Assembly: GCA_934565415.1 (NCBI GenBank)
Contig: CAKTHQ010000030.1
Location: 1-27,153, forward strand
Direction: 5' to 3'
Length of the DNA: 27,153 nt
Origin: an uncultured Oscillospiraceae bacterium
GTDB lineage: Bacteria > Bacillota > Clostridia > Oscillospirales > Oscillospiraceae
The notes below the pieces were generated by a model. That model did not search any database and was not told the DNA's origin. It saw only the letters and a program-made list of their open reading frames with translations. The translations under genes and the position numbers were made by a program. This document shows, one piece after another, positions 15,888 through 22,267 of this stretch (position 1 is the first letter of the stretch; every line of letters starts with the position of its first letter).

Positions 15888-16676
15888 ATGAAAAAAACAA
15901 TCTGCACTCTCTGCGTTCTCCTGCTTGCCCTGGCTCTGACCGGCTGCAAATCCGGCGATTACAAAAAGGCCCAGCAGGCCTACAGCGATGGAGACTATGT
16001 CCTGGCCATGGAGACCTACAAAACCCTTGGGGACTACAAGGATTCCCAGGCACGTTACCAGGAGGCTCAGGATGCCCTTTGGAAGAAAATGGTGCCCGGC
16101 GATTGGCGGCTGGATGCGCAGCTGAATATCTCGGCTATGGATGAGGTCGAAAAAGCACTGAATTCCGACAATGAAGAGACAAAAATGATTGCGCAGGCTT
16201 TGGTCAAGAATGATATCCGCTGCCGTATGGCCGTAACCTTCCACTTCACAGAGTCCGGTACCTACAGCGTTGATTTTAAATTGCTGAATGCGGGTGAATT
16301 CTCCGATTCCCTAAAAGCTGCCATTCAAGAAGTTATGGAAGCCTATATTGAAGATGCTTTGAAGGACGAGGGCCTTACCTTGGAAGACCTCTATACCACC
16401 ATGGGCACCCATGATTTCAACGAAATATTGAAGGCCCTGGTCGGAGAAACTCTGGATGACCTGTTTACAGAAGCCGACCTGGAGGCGCTCCTGGAGGAGA
16501 GCACAGCCAAGGAATCCTTCACCGGTCAGTATCAGATCAAGGACGGTATGATTCTCTGTGACGGAGAAGACAGCCTCTTCACCTACAACCCAGACACCGA
16601 TACCATCACCGTGACAGGAGACAGCGACCTTCAGAAGCTGCTGGGTACAGATACAGCAACGCTTGAGCGGACCTGA
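15888..16676 (+). CDS. Lipoprotein with one YxDS-type repeat
   Basis: A 262-residue protein with a lipoprotein signal peptide: MKKTICTL..., a hydrophobic core and lipobox LTGC with Cys20. Just after the lipid anchor it has a single copy of the repeat seen in the upstream kinase (YKKAQQAYSDGDYVLAMETY followed by LGDYKDS). The rest is acidic and unfamiliar to me; two segments (about 75-115 and 205-255) look like alternating strands. It starts 67 bp after the kinase with AGAGGAG as ribosome binding site and is likely co-transcribed. It may be a surface partner of the kinase, which is inference from proximity and the shared repeat. Confidence 0.85.
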   Translation: MKKTICTLCVLLLALALTGCKSGDYKKAQQAYSDGDYVLAMETYKTLGDYKDSQARYQEAQDALWKKMVPGDWRLDAQLNISAMDEVEKALNSDNEETKMIAQALVKNDIRCRMAVTFHFTESGTYSVDFKLLNAGEFSDSLKAAIQEVMEAYIEDALKDEGLTLEDLYTTMGTHDFNEILKALVGETLDDLFTEADLEALLEESTAKESFTGQYQIKDGMILCDGEDSLFTYNPDTDTITVTGDSDLQKLLGTDTATLERT

Positions 16677-16693
16677 CAGGAAGGTCGATGCCT

Positions 16694-16900
16694 ATGGAAC
16701 TGAACAAATGCCTGGGCTGCATGGAGGACTTTCAGGGGTATCCCTGTCCAAAATGCGGCTTTGAACCCGGTACGGAGCAAGGAAGCGAATACATATTACC
16801 TCCGCAAACCATCCTGGCGGGGAAAAAATCGTGTCGGAGCGTTTTACTCCGACACCGCCCAATTATTTGTATTTTGTCTCTACCCCAACTATTGACATAG
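16694..16900 (+). pseudogene. Truncated second copy of the zinc-ribbon kinase gene
   Basis: The first 44 or so codons repeat the start of the large kinase: [20 protein letters not shown]..., then [10 protein letters not shown]. Identity is lost at about 16828, exactly after the GGGGAAA that precedes the kinase glycine loop. The frame then runs through unrelated sequence to a stop at 16900. The zinc ribbon is kept (C6, C9, C18, C21) but no kinase domain is left. GGAAGG sits nine bases before the ATG at 16694; an ATG at 16688 is too close. It could still be translated as a short zinc-ribbon peptide. A hairpin with a 9-bp stem (16831-16839 with 16847-16855) lies right at the break. Confidence 0.8.
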
Positions 16901-16904
16901 AGCC

Positions 16905-16938
16905 AGAAAATTCCCCCTGCCGTTTCCGGCAGGGGGAA
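16905..16938 (-). terminator. Terminator of rpsF-ssb-rpsR
   Basis: A 12-bp stem (16911-16922 with 16927-16938) is followed on the minus strand by TTTT. It lies 12 bp beyond the rpsR stop codon. Confidence 0.8.
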
Positions 16939-16950
16939 AATGCTCTATAA

Positions 16951-17187
16951 TCAGTCAGTGACGTAGGGCAGCAGGGCGATCTGGCGGGCGCGCTTGATGG
17001 CGGTGGTCAGGTCACGCTGATGGGCTGCGCAGGTACCGGTGGTACGGCGGGGCAGGATCTTGCCGCGCTCGGACAGGTAACGGCGGAGCTTCACGGTATC
17101 CTTGTAGTCAATGCTGGTCACTTTATCCACACAGAAAGCGCAGACCTTTCTACGCTTACGGGGACGCATACGCTGTTCGTTAGCCAT
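16951..17187 (-). CDS. rpsR: 30S ribosomal protein S18
   Basis: A 78-residue ribosomal protein that pairs with S6 on the platform of the small subunit. [16 protein letters not shown] and [13 protein letters not shown] are clear family motifs. The CAFC pair together with a later Cys suggests a zinc-binding form. AAGGAGG precedes the ATG. It is the last gene of rpsF-ssb-rpsR and is followed by a strong terminator. Confidence 0.98.
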   Translation of the reverse strand: MANEQRMRPRKRRKVCAFCVDKVTSIDYKDTVKLRRYLSERGKILPRRTTGTCAAHQRDLTTAIKRARQIALLPYVTD

Positions 17188-17227
17188 GGAAAATTCCCTC
17201 CTTTAAGTTTTGATAGAAAAGTTTCTT

Positions 17228-17749
17228 TTAGAAGGGCAGCTGGGCGTCGTCATCCTCCAGCATCGCGAAATCGGATGCGGGGGCGCTGGCGGGAGCGGAA
17301 TAGCTGGGAGCGGGAGCGGAGTAGCCGCCGTAATTATTGGCAGGCGCGCTGCCGTAATTGTTGGCGGGGGCGCTGTAATTGTTCCCGTAGCTGTTGCCGT
17401 TGTAGCTTCCGTTGGAAGCATCGTCCCGCTTGGAGGAACCGAAGTAGACATTGTCTGCTACGATCTCCGCGCTGCGGCGCTTATTGCCTTCTTTGTCGGT
17501 CCAGTTACGAATCTGGAGCCGACCGGACACCACTGCCATGCTCCCCTTCTGGAAGTACTTGGAGACAAACTCGCCGGTACTCCGCCAGGCTACACAGTCA
17601 ATGAAGTCGGTTTCCCGTTCGCCGCTTTCCTTGTTGGAAAAATCGCGGTCCACAGCTACGTTGAAGCTGGTAACCGCAACACCGGAACCGGTCCGGCGCA
17701 GCTCGGGGTCACGGGTCAGGCGACCCATGACAACAATGTGGTTCAGCAT
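17228..17749 (-). CDS. ssb: Single-stranded DNA-binding protein
   Basis: A 173-residue SSB. The OB fold covers about 1-105 (MGRLTRDPELR, FIDCVAWRSTGEFVSKYF, GSMAVVSGRLQIRNW). A flexible linker rich in Asn, Tyr, Gly, Ala and Ser follows, and the protein ends in DDDAQLPF, the acidic tip that recruits replication and repair proteins. It starts 7 bp after the rpsF stop codon, with a GGAGG overlapping the end of rpsF at a rather long 12-nt spacing. Position between S6 and S18 is the usual one. Confidence 0.98.
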   Translation of the reverse strand: MLNHIVVMGRLTRDPELRRTGSGVAVTSFNVAVDRDFSNKESGERETDFIDCVAWRSTGEFVSKYFQKGSMAVVSGRLQIRNWTDKEGNKRRSAEIVADNVYFGSSKRDDASNGSYNGNSYGNNYSAPANNYGSAPANNYGGYSAPAPSYSAPASAPASDFAMLEDDDAQLPF

Positions 17750-17756
17750 AAATAAA

Positions 17757-18053
17757 TTAAGCCTCCACTGCGGTGGTCAGGCAGCGCAGCACGCCGTCGG
17801 TGATCTTCATCACACGCTCCAGCTCTGCGGGGAACTCGGGCTTGCACTCCATGTTCATGAGAACATAGTAGCCCTCGACCAGGTCGTTGATGGGATAGGC
17901 CAGCCGACGCTTGCCCCACTCATCAATGCTGGACAGAGTACCCTCCGCCTCCACCATTGCCTTGAACTTTTCTACCAAAGCAGCGATGCCCTCTTCGCCC
18001 TGAGCAGGGTCGATGATGTAGAGCACCTCATACTTACCGGTGATCTTAGCCAT
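17757..18053 (-). CDS. rpsF: 30S ribosomal protein S6
   Basis: A 98-residue ribosomal protein and partner of S18. KYEVLYIIDP, EWGKRRLAYPIND and GYYVLMNME are family motifs. I start it at the ATG at 18053, which has AGGAGG eight bases upstream. The frame stays open further upstream to 18104, but that part is the leader, not coding. It is the first gene of the operon, behind a strong promoter at 18132-18160. Confidence 0.97.
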   Translation of the reverse strand: MAKITGKYEVLYIIDPAQGEEGIAALVEKFKAMVEAEGTLSSIDEWGKRRLAYPINDLVEGYYVLMNMECKPEFPAELERVMKITDGVLRCLTTAVEA

Positions 18054-18061
18054 GTTGATTG

Positions 18062-18125
18062 CACCTCCTTTTGGACTTTTGGCCCCCGACGCCGCCGGGA
18101 GCAAGGATCGTCCGCATTCGCAGAC
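18062..18125 (-). promoter_or_regulatory. rpsF leader with a hairpin, candidate S6:S18 feedback site
   Basis: On the minus strand, GCTCCCG pairs with CGGGGGC around the loop GCGGCGT. An outer GGAC/GTCC pair can enclose it, just upstream of the ribosome binding site. Bacterial S6:S18 complexes repress rpsF through leader hairpins. I did not confirm the exact known consensus. Confidence 0.4.
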
Positions 18126-18131
18126 TGGTTC

Positions 18132-18160
18132 ATTTTACAGGATGAGAATAATTTTGTCAA
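18132..18160 (-). promoter_or_regulatory. Promoter of rpsF-ssb-rpsR
   Basis: On the minus strand a perfect -35 TTGACA (18155-18160) is 17 bp from the -10 TAAAAT (18132-18137). Confidence 0.85.
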
Positions 18161-18198
18161 GGGATTTTTGAAATATTTTTGCGTGAAACAAAAGAAAA

Positions 18199-18227
18199 TT
18201 GACAAAAGTTCCCTTTACCGGTAAGAT
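18199..18227 (+). promoter_or_regulatory. Promoter of the 27-residue ORF transcript
   Basis: A perfect -35 TTGACA (18199-18204) is 17 bp from the -10 TAAGAT (18222-18227). It faces away from the rpsF promoter and predicts transcription from about 18234, giving an 80-nt leader before the ATG at 18315. Confidence 0.7.
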
Positions 18228-18314
18228 AGAGCCAACCCCCTTCGGGGCCGGAAAGAGCATTGCCATAATGCGGATAAGGCGGCTGGCTACACTCCTGCAA
18301 AGGGGGTGAGCTGT

Positions 18315-18398
18315 ATGCCAATTACATTGACTGTACATATTGGTGAATTCACCGTTACAATCATTGTGAAATGCAGAAACCGCCACTCGGCCAAGTGA
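18315..18398 (+). CDS. 27-residue peptide, candidate type I toxin-like small ORF
   Basis: Peptide MPITLTVHIGEFTVTIIVK, then CRNRHSAK. The N-terminal 19 residues alternate hydrophobic and Thr residues, which looks strand-like; the end is basic. A strong GGGGGTGAG ribosome binding site lies 4-12 bases upstream. The leader carries ACCCCCTT (18235-18242), an 8-nt complement of that site (18300-18307), which may also be held in a local CCCC-TTC-GGGG hairpin. The last codons and the stop form part of a hairpin (18375-18406). A promoter on the other strand converges on the gene. Sequestered ribosome binding site, 5'-3' complementarity and convergent RNA are features of type I toxin genes. Toxicity is inference, and I cannot assign a known family. 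Confidence 0.55.
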   Translation: MPITLTVHIGEFTVTIIVKCRNRHSAK

Positions 18399-18406
18399 CG
18401 GTTTCT
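18375..18406 (+). terminator. Hairpin over the end of the small ORF (possible weak bidirectional terminator)
   Basis: AGAAACCG-C-CACT (18375-18387) pairs with AGTG-A-CGGTTTCT (18394-18406), with one C/A mismatch. The stop codon TGA at 18396-18398 lies in the 3' arm. The T tract that follows is weak (AAAGCAATTTT). Confidence 0.5.
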
Positions 18407-18462
18407 AAAGCAATTTTGAAAGCCTTTACTTGAGCAAACCGCTTATCGGCAATGCTCTCTTC
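18407..18462 (-). ncRNA. Predicted convergent antisense RNA (start near 18462)
   Basis: The promoter below would start a minus-strand RNA near 18462, heading toward the small ORF and complementary to the 3' part of its transcript. Its end is uncertain: the hairpin at 18375-18406 is the nearest candidate, so it may extend into the ORF. Its 5' region folds as a small stem (GAGCA with TGCTC, enclosing CCG with CGG). This is predicted from signals only. Confidence 0.4.
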
Positions 18463-18468
18463 ATGTTT

Positions 18469-18496
18469 ATTATATCACAGCTCGCCCAAAAGTCAA
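18469..18496 (-). promoter_or_regulatory. Promoter converging on the small ORF
   Basis: On the minus strand the -35 TTGACT (18491-18496) is 16 bp from a perfect -10 TATAAT (18469-18474) with TGA in front. The -35 lies in the loop of the plus-strand hairpin at 18478-18505. No protein gene starts downstream before rpsF. Confidence 0.65.
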
Positions 18497-18514
18497 GGCG
18501 GGCTGCTTTTATTT
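18478..18514 (+). terminator. Plus-strand terminator for the small-ORF transcript
   Basis: CAGCTCGCC (18478-18486) pairs with GGCGGGCTG (18497-18505), with one G-T pair, followed by CTTTTATTT. It ends on the stop codon of the response regulator gene on the other strand, which it would protect from converging transcription. Confidence 0.65.
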
Positions 18515-19205
18515 ACTGCTGCAAGACCTCAAACTTATATCCAACGCCCCAGACGGTTTTCAGGTTCCACTGGTCGGAGACGCCCTCCAGCTTTTCTCTC
18601 AGGCGCTTGACGTGGACGTCCACGGTCCGGGAGTCGCCGAAGTAGTCAAAGCCCCATACTTCATCCAGCAGCTGATTCCGGGTATATACCCGGTTGGGGG
18701 AGGAGGCCAGGTAGTACAATAGCTCCATTTCCTTTGGGGGCGTATCTACCTTTTTGCCGTTTACCATCAGCTCAAAGGCGTCCATATCGATGACCAGCTT
18801 GTCGAATACCAGCCGGCGGGCCTTCTTTTCGGCGGCGGCGCCGGTGCTGCGGCGGAGCACGGCCTCGATGCGGGCCAGAACCTCCTTCATTTCAAAGGGC
18901 TTGGTGATATAGTCGTCGGCGCCGTTCTTGAGCCCTGCCACCTTGTCGTCGGTTTCGCCCTTGGCGGTGAGCATGATGACCGGAGTCTGGCTCTCTGCCC
19001 GGATGGCCCGGCATACGGCCCAGCCGTCCATAACGGGCATCATCACATCCAGCAGCACCAGGTCCGGCTTGATGGCCCGGAACTTGGCGAGGCCCTGGCC
19101 GCCGTCGGCGGCGATGGTCACGGCGTAGCCTTCCTTTTCCAAATACATTTGCAGGAGCTCCGCAATGTTGCGGTCGTCCTCTACGATCAATACGGATACA
19201 GCCAT
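18513..19205 (-). CDS. OmpR/PhoB-family response regulator
   Basis: A 230-residue DNA-binding response regulator. The receiver domain (1-120) has the acidic pair Asp10-Asp11, phospho-acceptor Asp53 (LVLLDVMMP), Thr80 and Lys102 (ITKP). The winged-helix output domain (about 130-228) ends in the familiar SRTVDVHVKRLREKL and GVGYKFE. AGGAGAGG precedes the ATG. No kinase gene is adjacent; upstream is gluQ and downstream is the small-ORF locus. The kinase at 5083-6510 is the only one in the window and could be its partner. A tandem box near its promoter suggests autoregulation. Confidence 0.97.
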   Translation of the reverse strand: MAVSVLIVEDDRNIAELLQMYLEKEGYAVTIAADGGQGLAKFRAIKPDLVLLDVMMPVMDGWAVCRAIRAESQTPVIMLTAKGETDDKVAGLKNGADDYITKPFEMKEVLARIEAVLRRSTGAAAEKKARRLVFDKLVIDMDAFELMVNGKKVDTPPKEMELLYYLASSPNRVYTRNQLLDEVWGFDYFGDSRTVDVHVKRLREKLEGVSDQWNLKTVWGVGYKFEVLQQ

Positions 19206-19255
19206 GAATGATCCTCTCCTTTAGCCCCGTTCGGGGTTTCTTCTAATTTACTCCC

Positions 19256-19297
19256 ATTATAGCGCTTTATGCCAGGGTAGGGTGAATAAATTGTAAA
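19256..19297 (-). promoter_or_regulatory. Promoter of the response regulator with tandem half-sites
   Basis: A perfect -10 TATAAT (19256-19261 on the minus strand) has no good -35. Instead TTTACA (19292-19297) and TTCACC (19281-19286) lie 11 bp apart where the -35 should be. Such 11-bp repeats are typical binding sites of PhoB-like regulators. A short CCCC-GAAC-GGGG hairpin lies in the leader. Confidence 0.5.
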
Positions 19298-19327
19298 GAG
19301 TTGGGAGGCAATTTGTGAACGAGGAAG

Positions 19328-20260
19328 TTAAACCCCCGCCGCCTGCCCAAGGCCCTGCAAACGGATATCGGTTTTTCGCAGCTTCTCCCAGGAGAATTCC
19401 CCGCACAGCTCCTTCGCGGAGATGGGTTCGTTCTGCTCCAGGAGCCCGGCGCAGTAGGCCAGTGCCCCTAAAACTTCCTCCGGGGTGCAGCTTTTTCGCA
19501 GCTGCCCCAGGTCCAGGTCCTTGTCCCGTTTGCTGAGTCTTCGGCCGTCCGGGGCCAGGAGCATGGGTACATGGGCATACTCCGGGTGGGGGAAGCCGAA
19601 AAGCTCCTGCAAATACATTTGCCTGGGGGCGGAACTCAATAGATCGGAACCTCGCACTACCTCTGTGACCCCGGCCTCCCCGTCGTCCACGGTGACGGCC
19701 AATTGGTAGACATAAACCCCATCTGCCCGGCGGACCACCATATCGCCGCAGTCCCGGGCCAGGTTGCATTCGTAGTGGCCTTGAATCTTGTCCTCCAGGG
19801 CCCAGGCTTTGTCCGGAACGATCACCCGCCAGGCGGGGGCCCGCTCCATTTGTGCCCGCTGCTCCGGGGTCAGATCCCGGCAGGTGCCGGGGTAGACATA
19901 GGTGCCGTCGCTTAAGTGGGGGGCGTTGACGCTGTGGAGCTGGCTGCGGGTACAGTAGCAGGGGTACAACAGGCCCTTTTCTTCCAATTGATGAAAATAC
20001 CGATCGTACACTTCGCTGCGGGTACTTTGAGCAGGGGTTTCCCGGTCCCAGGTAAGGCCCAGCCAATTTAGGTCCTCCCGGAGTATCTGGGCAAATTCAG
20101 CGCTTGTCCGCTGGGTATCCAGGTCCTCCATGCGAAGAACCATTTCCCCATCCCGGGATTTGACGGACAGCCAGGCAATCAGGGCGGAAAAGACATTGCC
20201 TAAGTGCATCCGCCCGGAGGGGGTGGGTGCAAAGCGGCCTACAGGATTTATCGGATCCAT
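19328..20260 (-). CDS. gluQ: Glutamyl-Q tRNA(Asp) synthetase
   Basis: A GluRS-like enzyme lacking the anticodon-binding domain that attaches glutamate to queuosine in tRNA(Asp). It has about 310 residues. The nucleotide-binding motif HLGN is at 19-22 (RFAPTPSGRMHLGN) and the KMSKS counterpart is RRLSKRDKDLD. A zinc site like that of E. coli GluQ is present (Cys101, Cys103, Tyr123, Cys127). I prefer the ATG at 20260; the frame could begin at a GTG at 20272. The start lies inside the end of the upstream membrane protein gene (13-bp overlap), indicating coupling. No clear terminator follows before the response regulator promoter. Confidence 0.93.
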   Translation of the reverse strand: MDPINPVGRFAPTPSGRMHLGNVFSALIAWLSVKSRDGEMVLRMEDLDTQRTSAEFAQILREDLNWLGLTWDRETPAQSTRSEVYDRYFHQLEEKGLLYPCYCTRSQLHSVNAPHLSDGTYVYPGTCRDLTPEQRAQMERAPAWRVIVPDKAWALEDKIQGHYECNLARDCGDMVVRRADGVYVYQLAVTVDDGEAGVTEVVRGSDLLSSAPRQMYLQELFGFPHPEYAHVPMLLAPDGRRLSKRDKDLDLGQLRKSCTPEEVLGALAYCAGLLEQNEPISAKELCGEFSWEKLRKTDIRLQGLGQAAGV

Positions 20261-20583
20261 AAATACCACCACCAGAACAGGGCCGCAATGCCCAATAGCT
20301 CCAGGGCAATGGCGAATTTCAGGCCGATATAGTGCTTCTTTTCCGGCTTTTCCGGCGGCTCTTCCGGGGGTTCCTCATCCAATGGCTCGTTATTTTGCCA
20401 GATCAGGGTATCGTCCATGGAGTCCGTATAGCTGCGGGACAGAGGCTCCCGGTCGTCATCGTCCCATTCCATGGGTGCTTCGTAATCTTCCTCTTCCTGG
20501 GCGTCTTCTTCGTCCTGTTCCGCTTCTGCGGCCAAAAGCTCCTGCTGGAGCTTTTCCAATTCCTTTCTGGGATTGTCAAACAT
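20248..20583 (-). CDS. Small acidic protein with C-terminal membrane anchor
   Basis: A 111-residue protein I do not recognise. The first 85 residues are very acidic: a short coiled-coil-like start ([20 protein letters not shown]), then stretches rich in Asp, Glu and Pro. One membrane segment (about 88-108, with FWWWYLW) ends the protein, so it is probably tail-anchored with the acidic part in the cytoplasm. AGGAGG lies nine bases before the ATG. It has its own promoter and overlaps gluQ, so it leads a two-gene operon. Function unknown. Confidence 0.75.
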   Translation of the reverse strand: MFDNPRKELEKLQQELLAAEAEQDEEDAQEEEDYEAPMEWDDDDREPLSRSYTDSMDDTLIWQNNEPLDEEPPEEPPEKPEKKHYIGLKFAIALELLGIAALFWWWYLWIR

Positions 20584-20618
20584 AGTCCCATTCCTCCTAG
20601 GGTACAGTGGTTTCCTCT

Positions 20619-20647
20619 ATTTTACCCCAGGAGTGCCGGAAAGTAAA
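20619..20647 (-). promoter_or_regulatory. Promoter of the acidic membrane protein-gluQ operon
   Basis: On the minus strand the -35 TTTACT (20642-20647) is 17 bp from the -10 TAAAAT (20619-20624). It is divergent from the fumC promoter, with 13 bp between the two -35 elements. Confidence 0.75.
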
Positions 20648-20660
20648 GGGAAAACCGCCG

Positions 20661-20689
20661 TTGACAGCGGCGGGCAAGGCGTGTATATT
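20661..20689 (+). promoter_or_regulatory. Promoter of fumC
   Basis: A perfect -35 TTGACA (20661-20666) is 17 bp from the -10 TATATT (20684-20689). It excludes the in-frame starts further upstream. Confidence 0.8.
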
Positions 20690-20713
20690 GAAAAGAAAAC
20701 CCAGGAGGACACT

Positions 20714-22090
20714 ATGGACTATCGGATTGAGCACGATTCTATGGGCGAAATGCGGGTGCCCGCAGACAAATACTGGGGGGCCCAGACCCAGCGTTCCCAT
20801 GAGAATTTCCCCATCGGCGTAGGCTTAGAAACCATGCCTGCGGAAATTATCCACGCCTTCGGCATTCTCAAAAAGGCGGCGGCCCAGGCAAATGCCTATC
20901 TTCGGCCGGAGAAAATGACGAAAGAAAAGCTGGACGCCATCGAAAAGGCTGCGGACGAGGTGATTTCCGGGGCGCTTTCCGATAACTTCCCCCTGGTGGT
21001 CTGGCAGACCGGCTCCGGCACCCAGTCCAATATGAACGCCAACGAGGTCATCGCAGGCCGGGGCAATGCCATCGCGGGGAAAAAGCTGCTGCACCCCAAT
21101 GACGATGTGAATATGTCCCAGTCCTCCAACGATACCTTCCCCACGGCCATGCACATTGCGGCGGTACTGTGCCTGGAAGAGCAGGTGCTCCCGGCCATCG
21201 GTCTGCTGACCCGTGCCTTTGCCCGGTTGGAACGGGAAAATGAAGGTATCGTCAAATCCGGCCGGACCCATTTGCAGGATGCCACCCCCATTGCCTTCTC
21301 CCAGGAAATTTCCGGCTGGCGGACCAGCCTGGAGCGGGACAAGGCCCTGATCGAGCTGACCCTGGACCCCCTGCGGGAGCTGGCCCTGGGCGGCACCGCC
21401 GTGGGTACCGGCCTGAACGCCCCCAAGGGGTTTGATACTCTGGTTGCGGAGAAGGTATCCGCGCTGACGGGGAAGAAATTTGTCACCGCCCCCAATAAGT
21501 TCCATGCCCTGACCTCCAAGGATGAACTGGTCTTTGCCCATGGGGCATTAAAGGCTCTGGCGGCGGACCTGATGAAGATTGCCAACGACATCCGCTGGCT
21601 GGCCTCCGGCCCCCGGGACGGCCTGGGAGAAATTTTCATCCCGGAAAATGAACCCGGTTCCTCTATCATGCCCGGCAAGGTAAATCCCACCCAGTGCGAG
21701 GCGGTAACCATGGTGGCGGTCCAGGTCATGGGCAACGATACCGCCGTTTCTATGGCCGCCAGCCAGGGAAACTTTGAGCTGAATGTGTTCATGCCGGTGC
21801 TGGCCTATAACTTTTTGCAGTCTGCCCGGCTCCTGGCCCAGGCTATGACCTCCTTCCACGACCGCTGCGTCAGCGGTATCCGGGCCAATAAGGAGAAGAT
21901 GGACCACAACCTGCACAATTCCCTGATGCTGGTGACGGCCCTGAACCCCTACATCGGCTACGAAAACGCTGCCAAAACCGCCAAGCTTGCCTACAAGGAA
22001 AACATTTCCCTGAAAGAAGCCTGCGTCAGGCTGGGCTTTCTGACAGAAGAGCGCTTCGACGAGGTGTTCCACCCGGAACAGATGACCTGA
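20714..22090 (+). CDS. fumC: Class II fumarate hydratase
   Basis: Interconverts fumarate and L-malate. It has 458 residues, the normal length for this iron-independent, homotetrameric class. The start [16 protein letters not shown] and [15 protein letters not shown] are typical. Catalytic motifs are [11 protein letters not shown] (His186) and the superfamily signature [11 protein letters not shown] (Ser317). The ATG at 20714 has AGGAGG five bases upstream and sits just after the promoter. The frame is open back to 20573, but that stretch contains the promoter and is not coding. It is a single-gene unit ending at the terminator at 22107-22144. Confidence 0.97.
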   Translation: MDYRIEHDSMGEMRVPADKYWGAQTQRSHENFPIGVGLETMPAEIIHAFGILKKAAAQANAYLRPEKMTKEKLDAIEKAADEVISGALSDNFPLVVWQTGSGTQSNMNANEVIAGRGNAIAGKKLLHPNDDVNMSQSSNDTFPTAMHIAAVLCLEEQVLPAIGLLTRAFARLERENEGIVKSGRTHLQDATPIAFSQEISGWRTSLERDKALIELTLDPLRELALGGTAVGTGLNAPKGFDTLVAEKVSALTGKKFVTAPNKFHALTSKDELVFAHGALKALAADLMKIANDIRWLASGPRDGLGEIFIPENEPGSSIMPGKVNPTQCEAVTMVAVQVMGNDTAVSMAASQGNFELNVFMPVLAYNFLQSARLLAQAMTSFHDRCVSGIRANKEKMDHNLHNSLMLVTALNPYIGYENAAKTAKLAYKENISLKEACVRLGFLTEERFDEVFHPEQMT

Positions 22091-22106
22091 TATGAAAATC
22101 CGGGAG

Positions 22107-22144
22107 CTGTTGCAAAAACTCGTTTTTGCAACAGCCCTTTTTTT
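22107..22144 (+). terminator. Terminator of fumC
   Basis: A 13-bp stem pairs 22107-22119 with 22122-22134 (the tip must open), followed by CCC and seven T. Confidence 0.85.
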
Positions 22145-22192
22145 GAATTCGGGGCTTACCGCCTCTTTTTTATCTTTATGTAAAATTCCCTA

Positions 22193-22221
22193 TTGCAAAA
22201 ATAGGGGATTGCTGGTAGAAT
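22193..22221 (+). promoter_or_regulatory. Promoter of the small P-loop protein
   Basis: The -35 TTGCAA (22193-22198) is 17 bp from the -10 TAGAAT (22216-22221). Confidence 0.7.
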
Positions 22222-22267
22222 GATACCAAGCCAAATCCATTTTGGTATAGCAAAGGAGGAAATTCCT

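Noticed and set aside
15161..15949. 262-codon minus-strand frame opposite the RCC1 repeats
   Set aside because: Its repeats mirror the RCC1 units, and it has no promoter or ribosome binding site.
16891..16950. TTGACA (16891) and TATAAT (16945) on the plus strand as a promoter
   Set aside because: The spacing is about 48 bp, far too long, and the second site lies next to the rpsR stop codon.
20573..20713. N-terminal extension of fumC
   Set aside because: The stretch contains the fumC promoter and the divergent promoter of the neighbouring operon.
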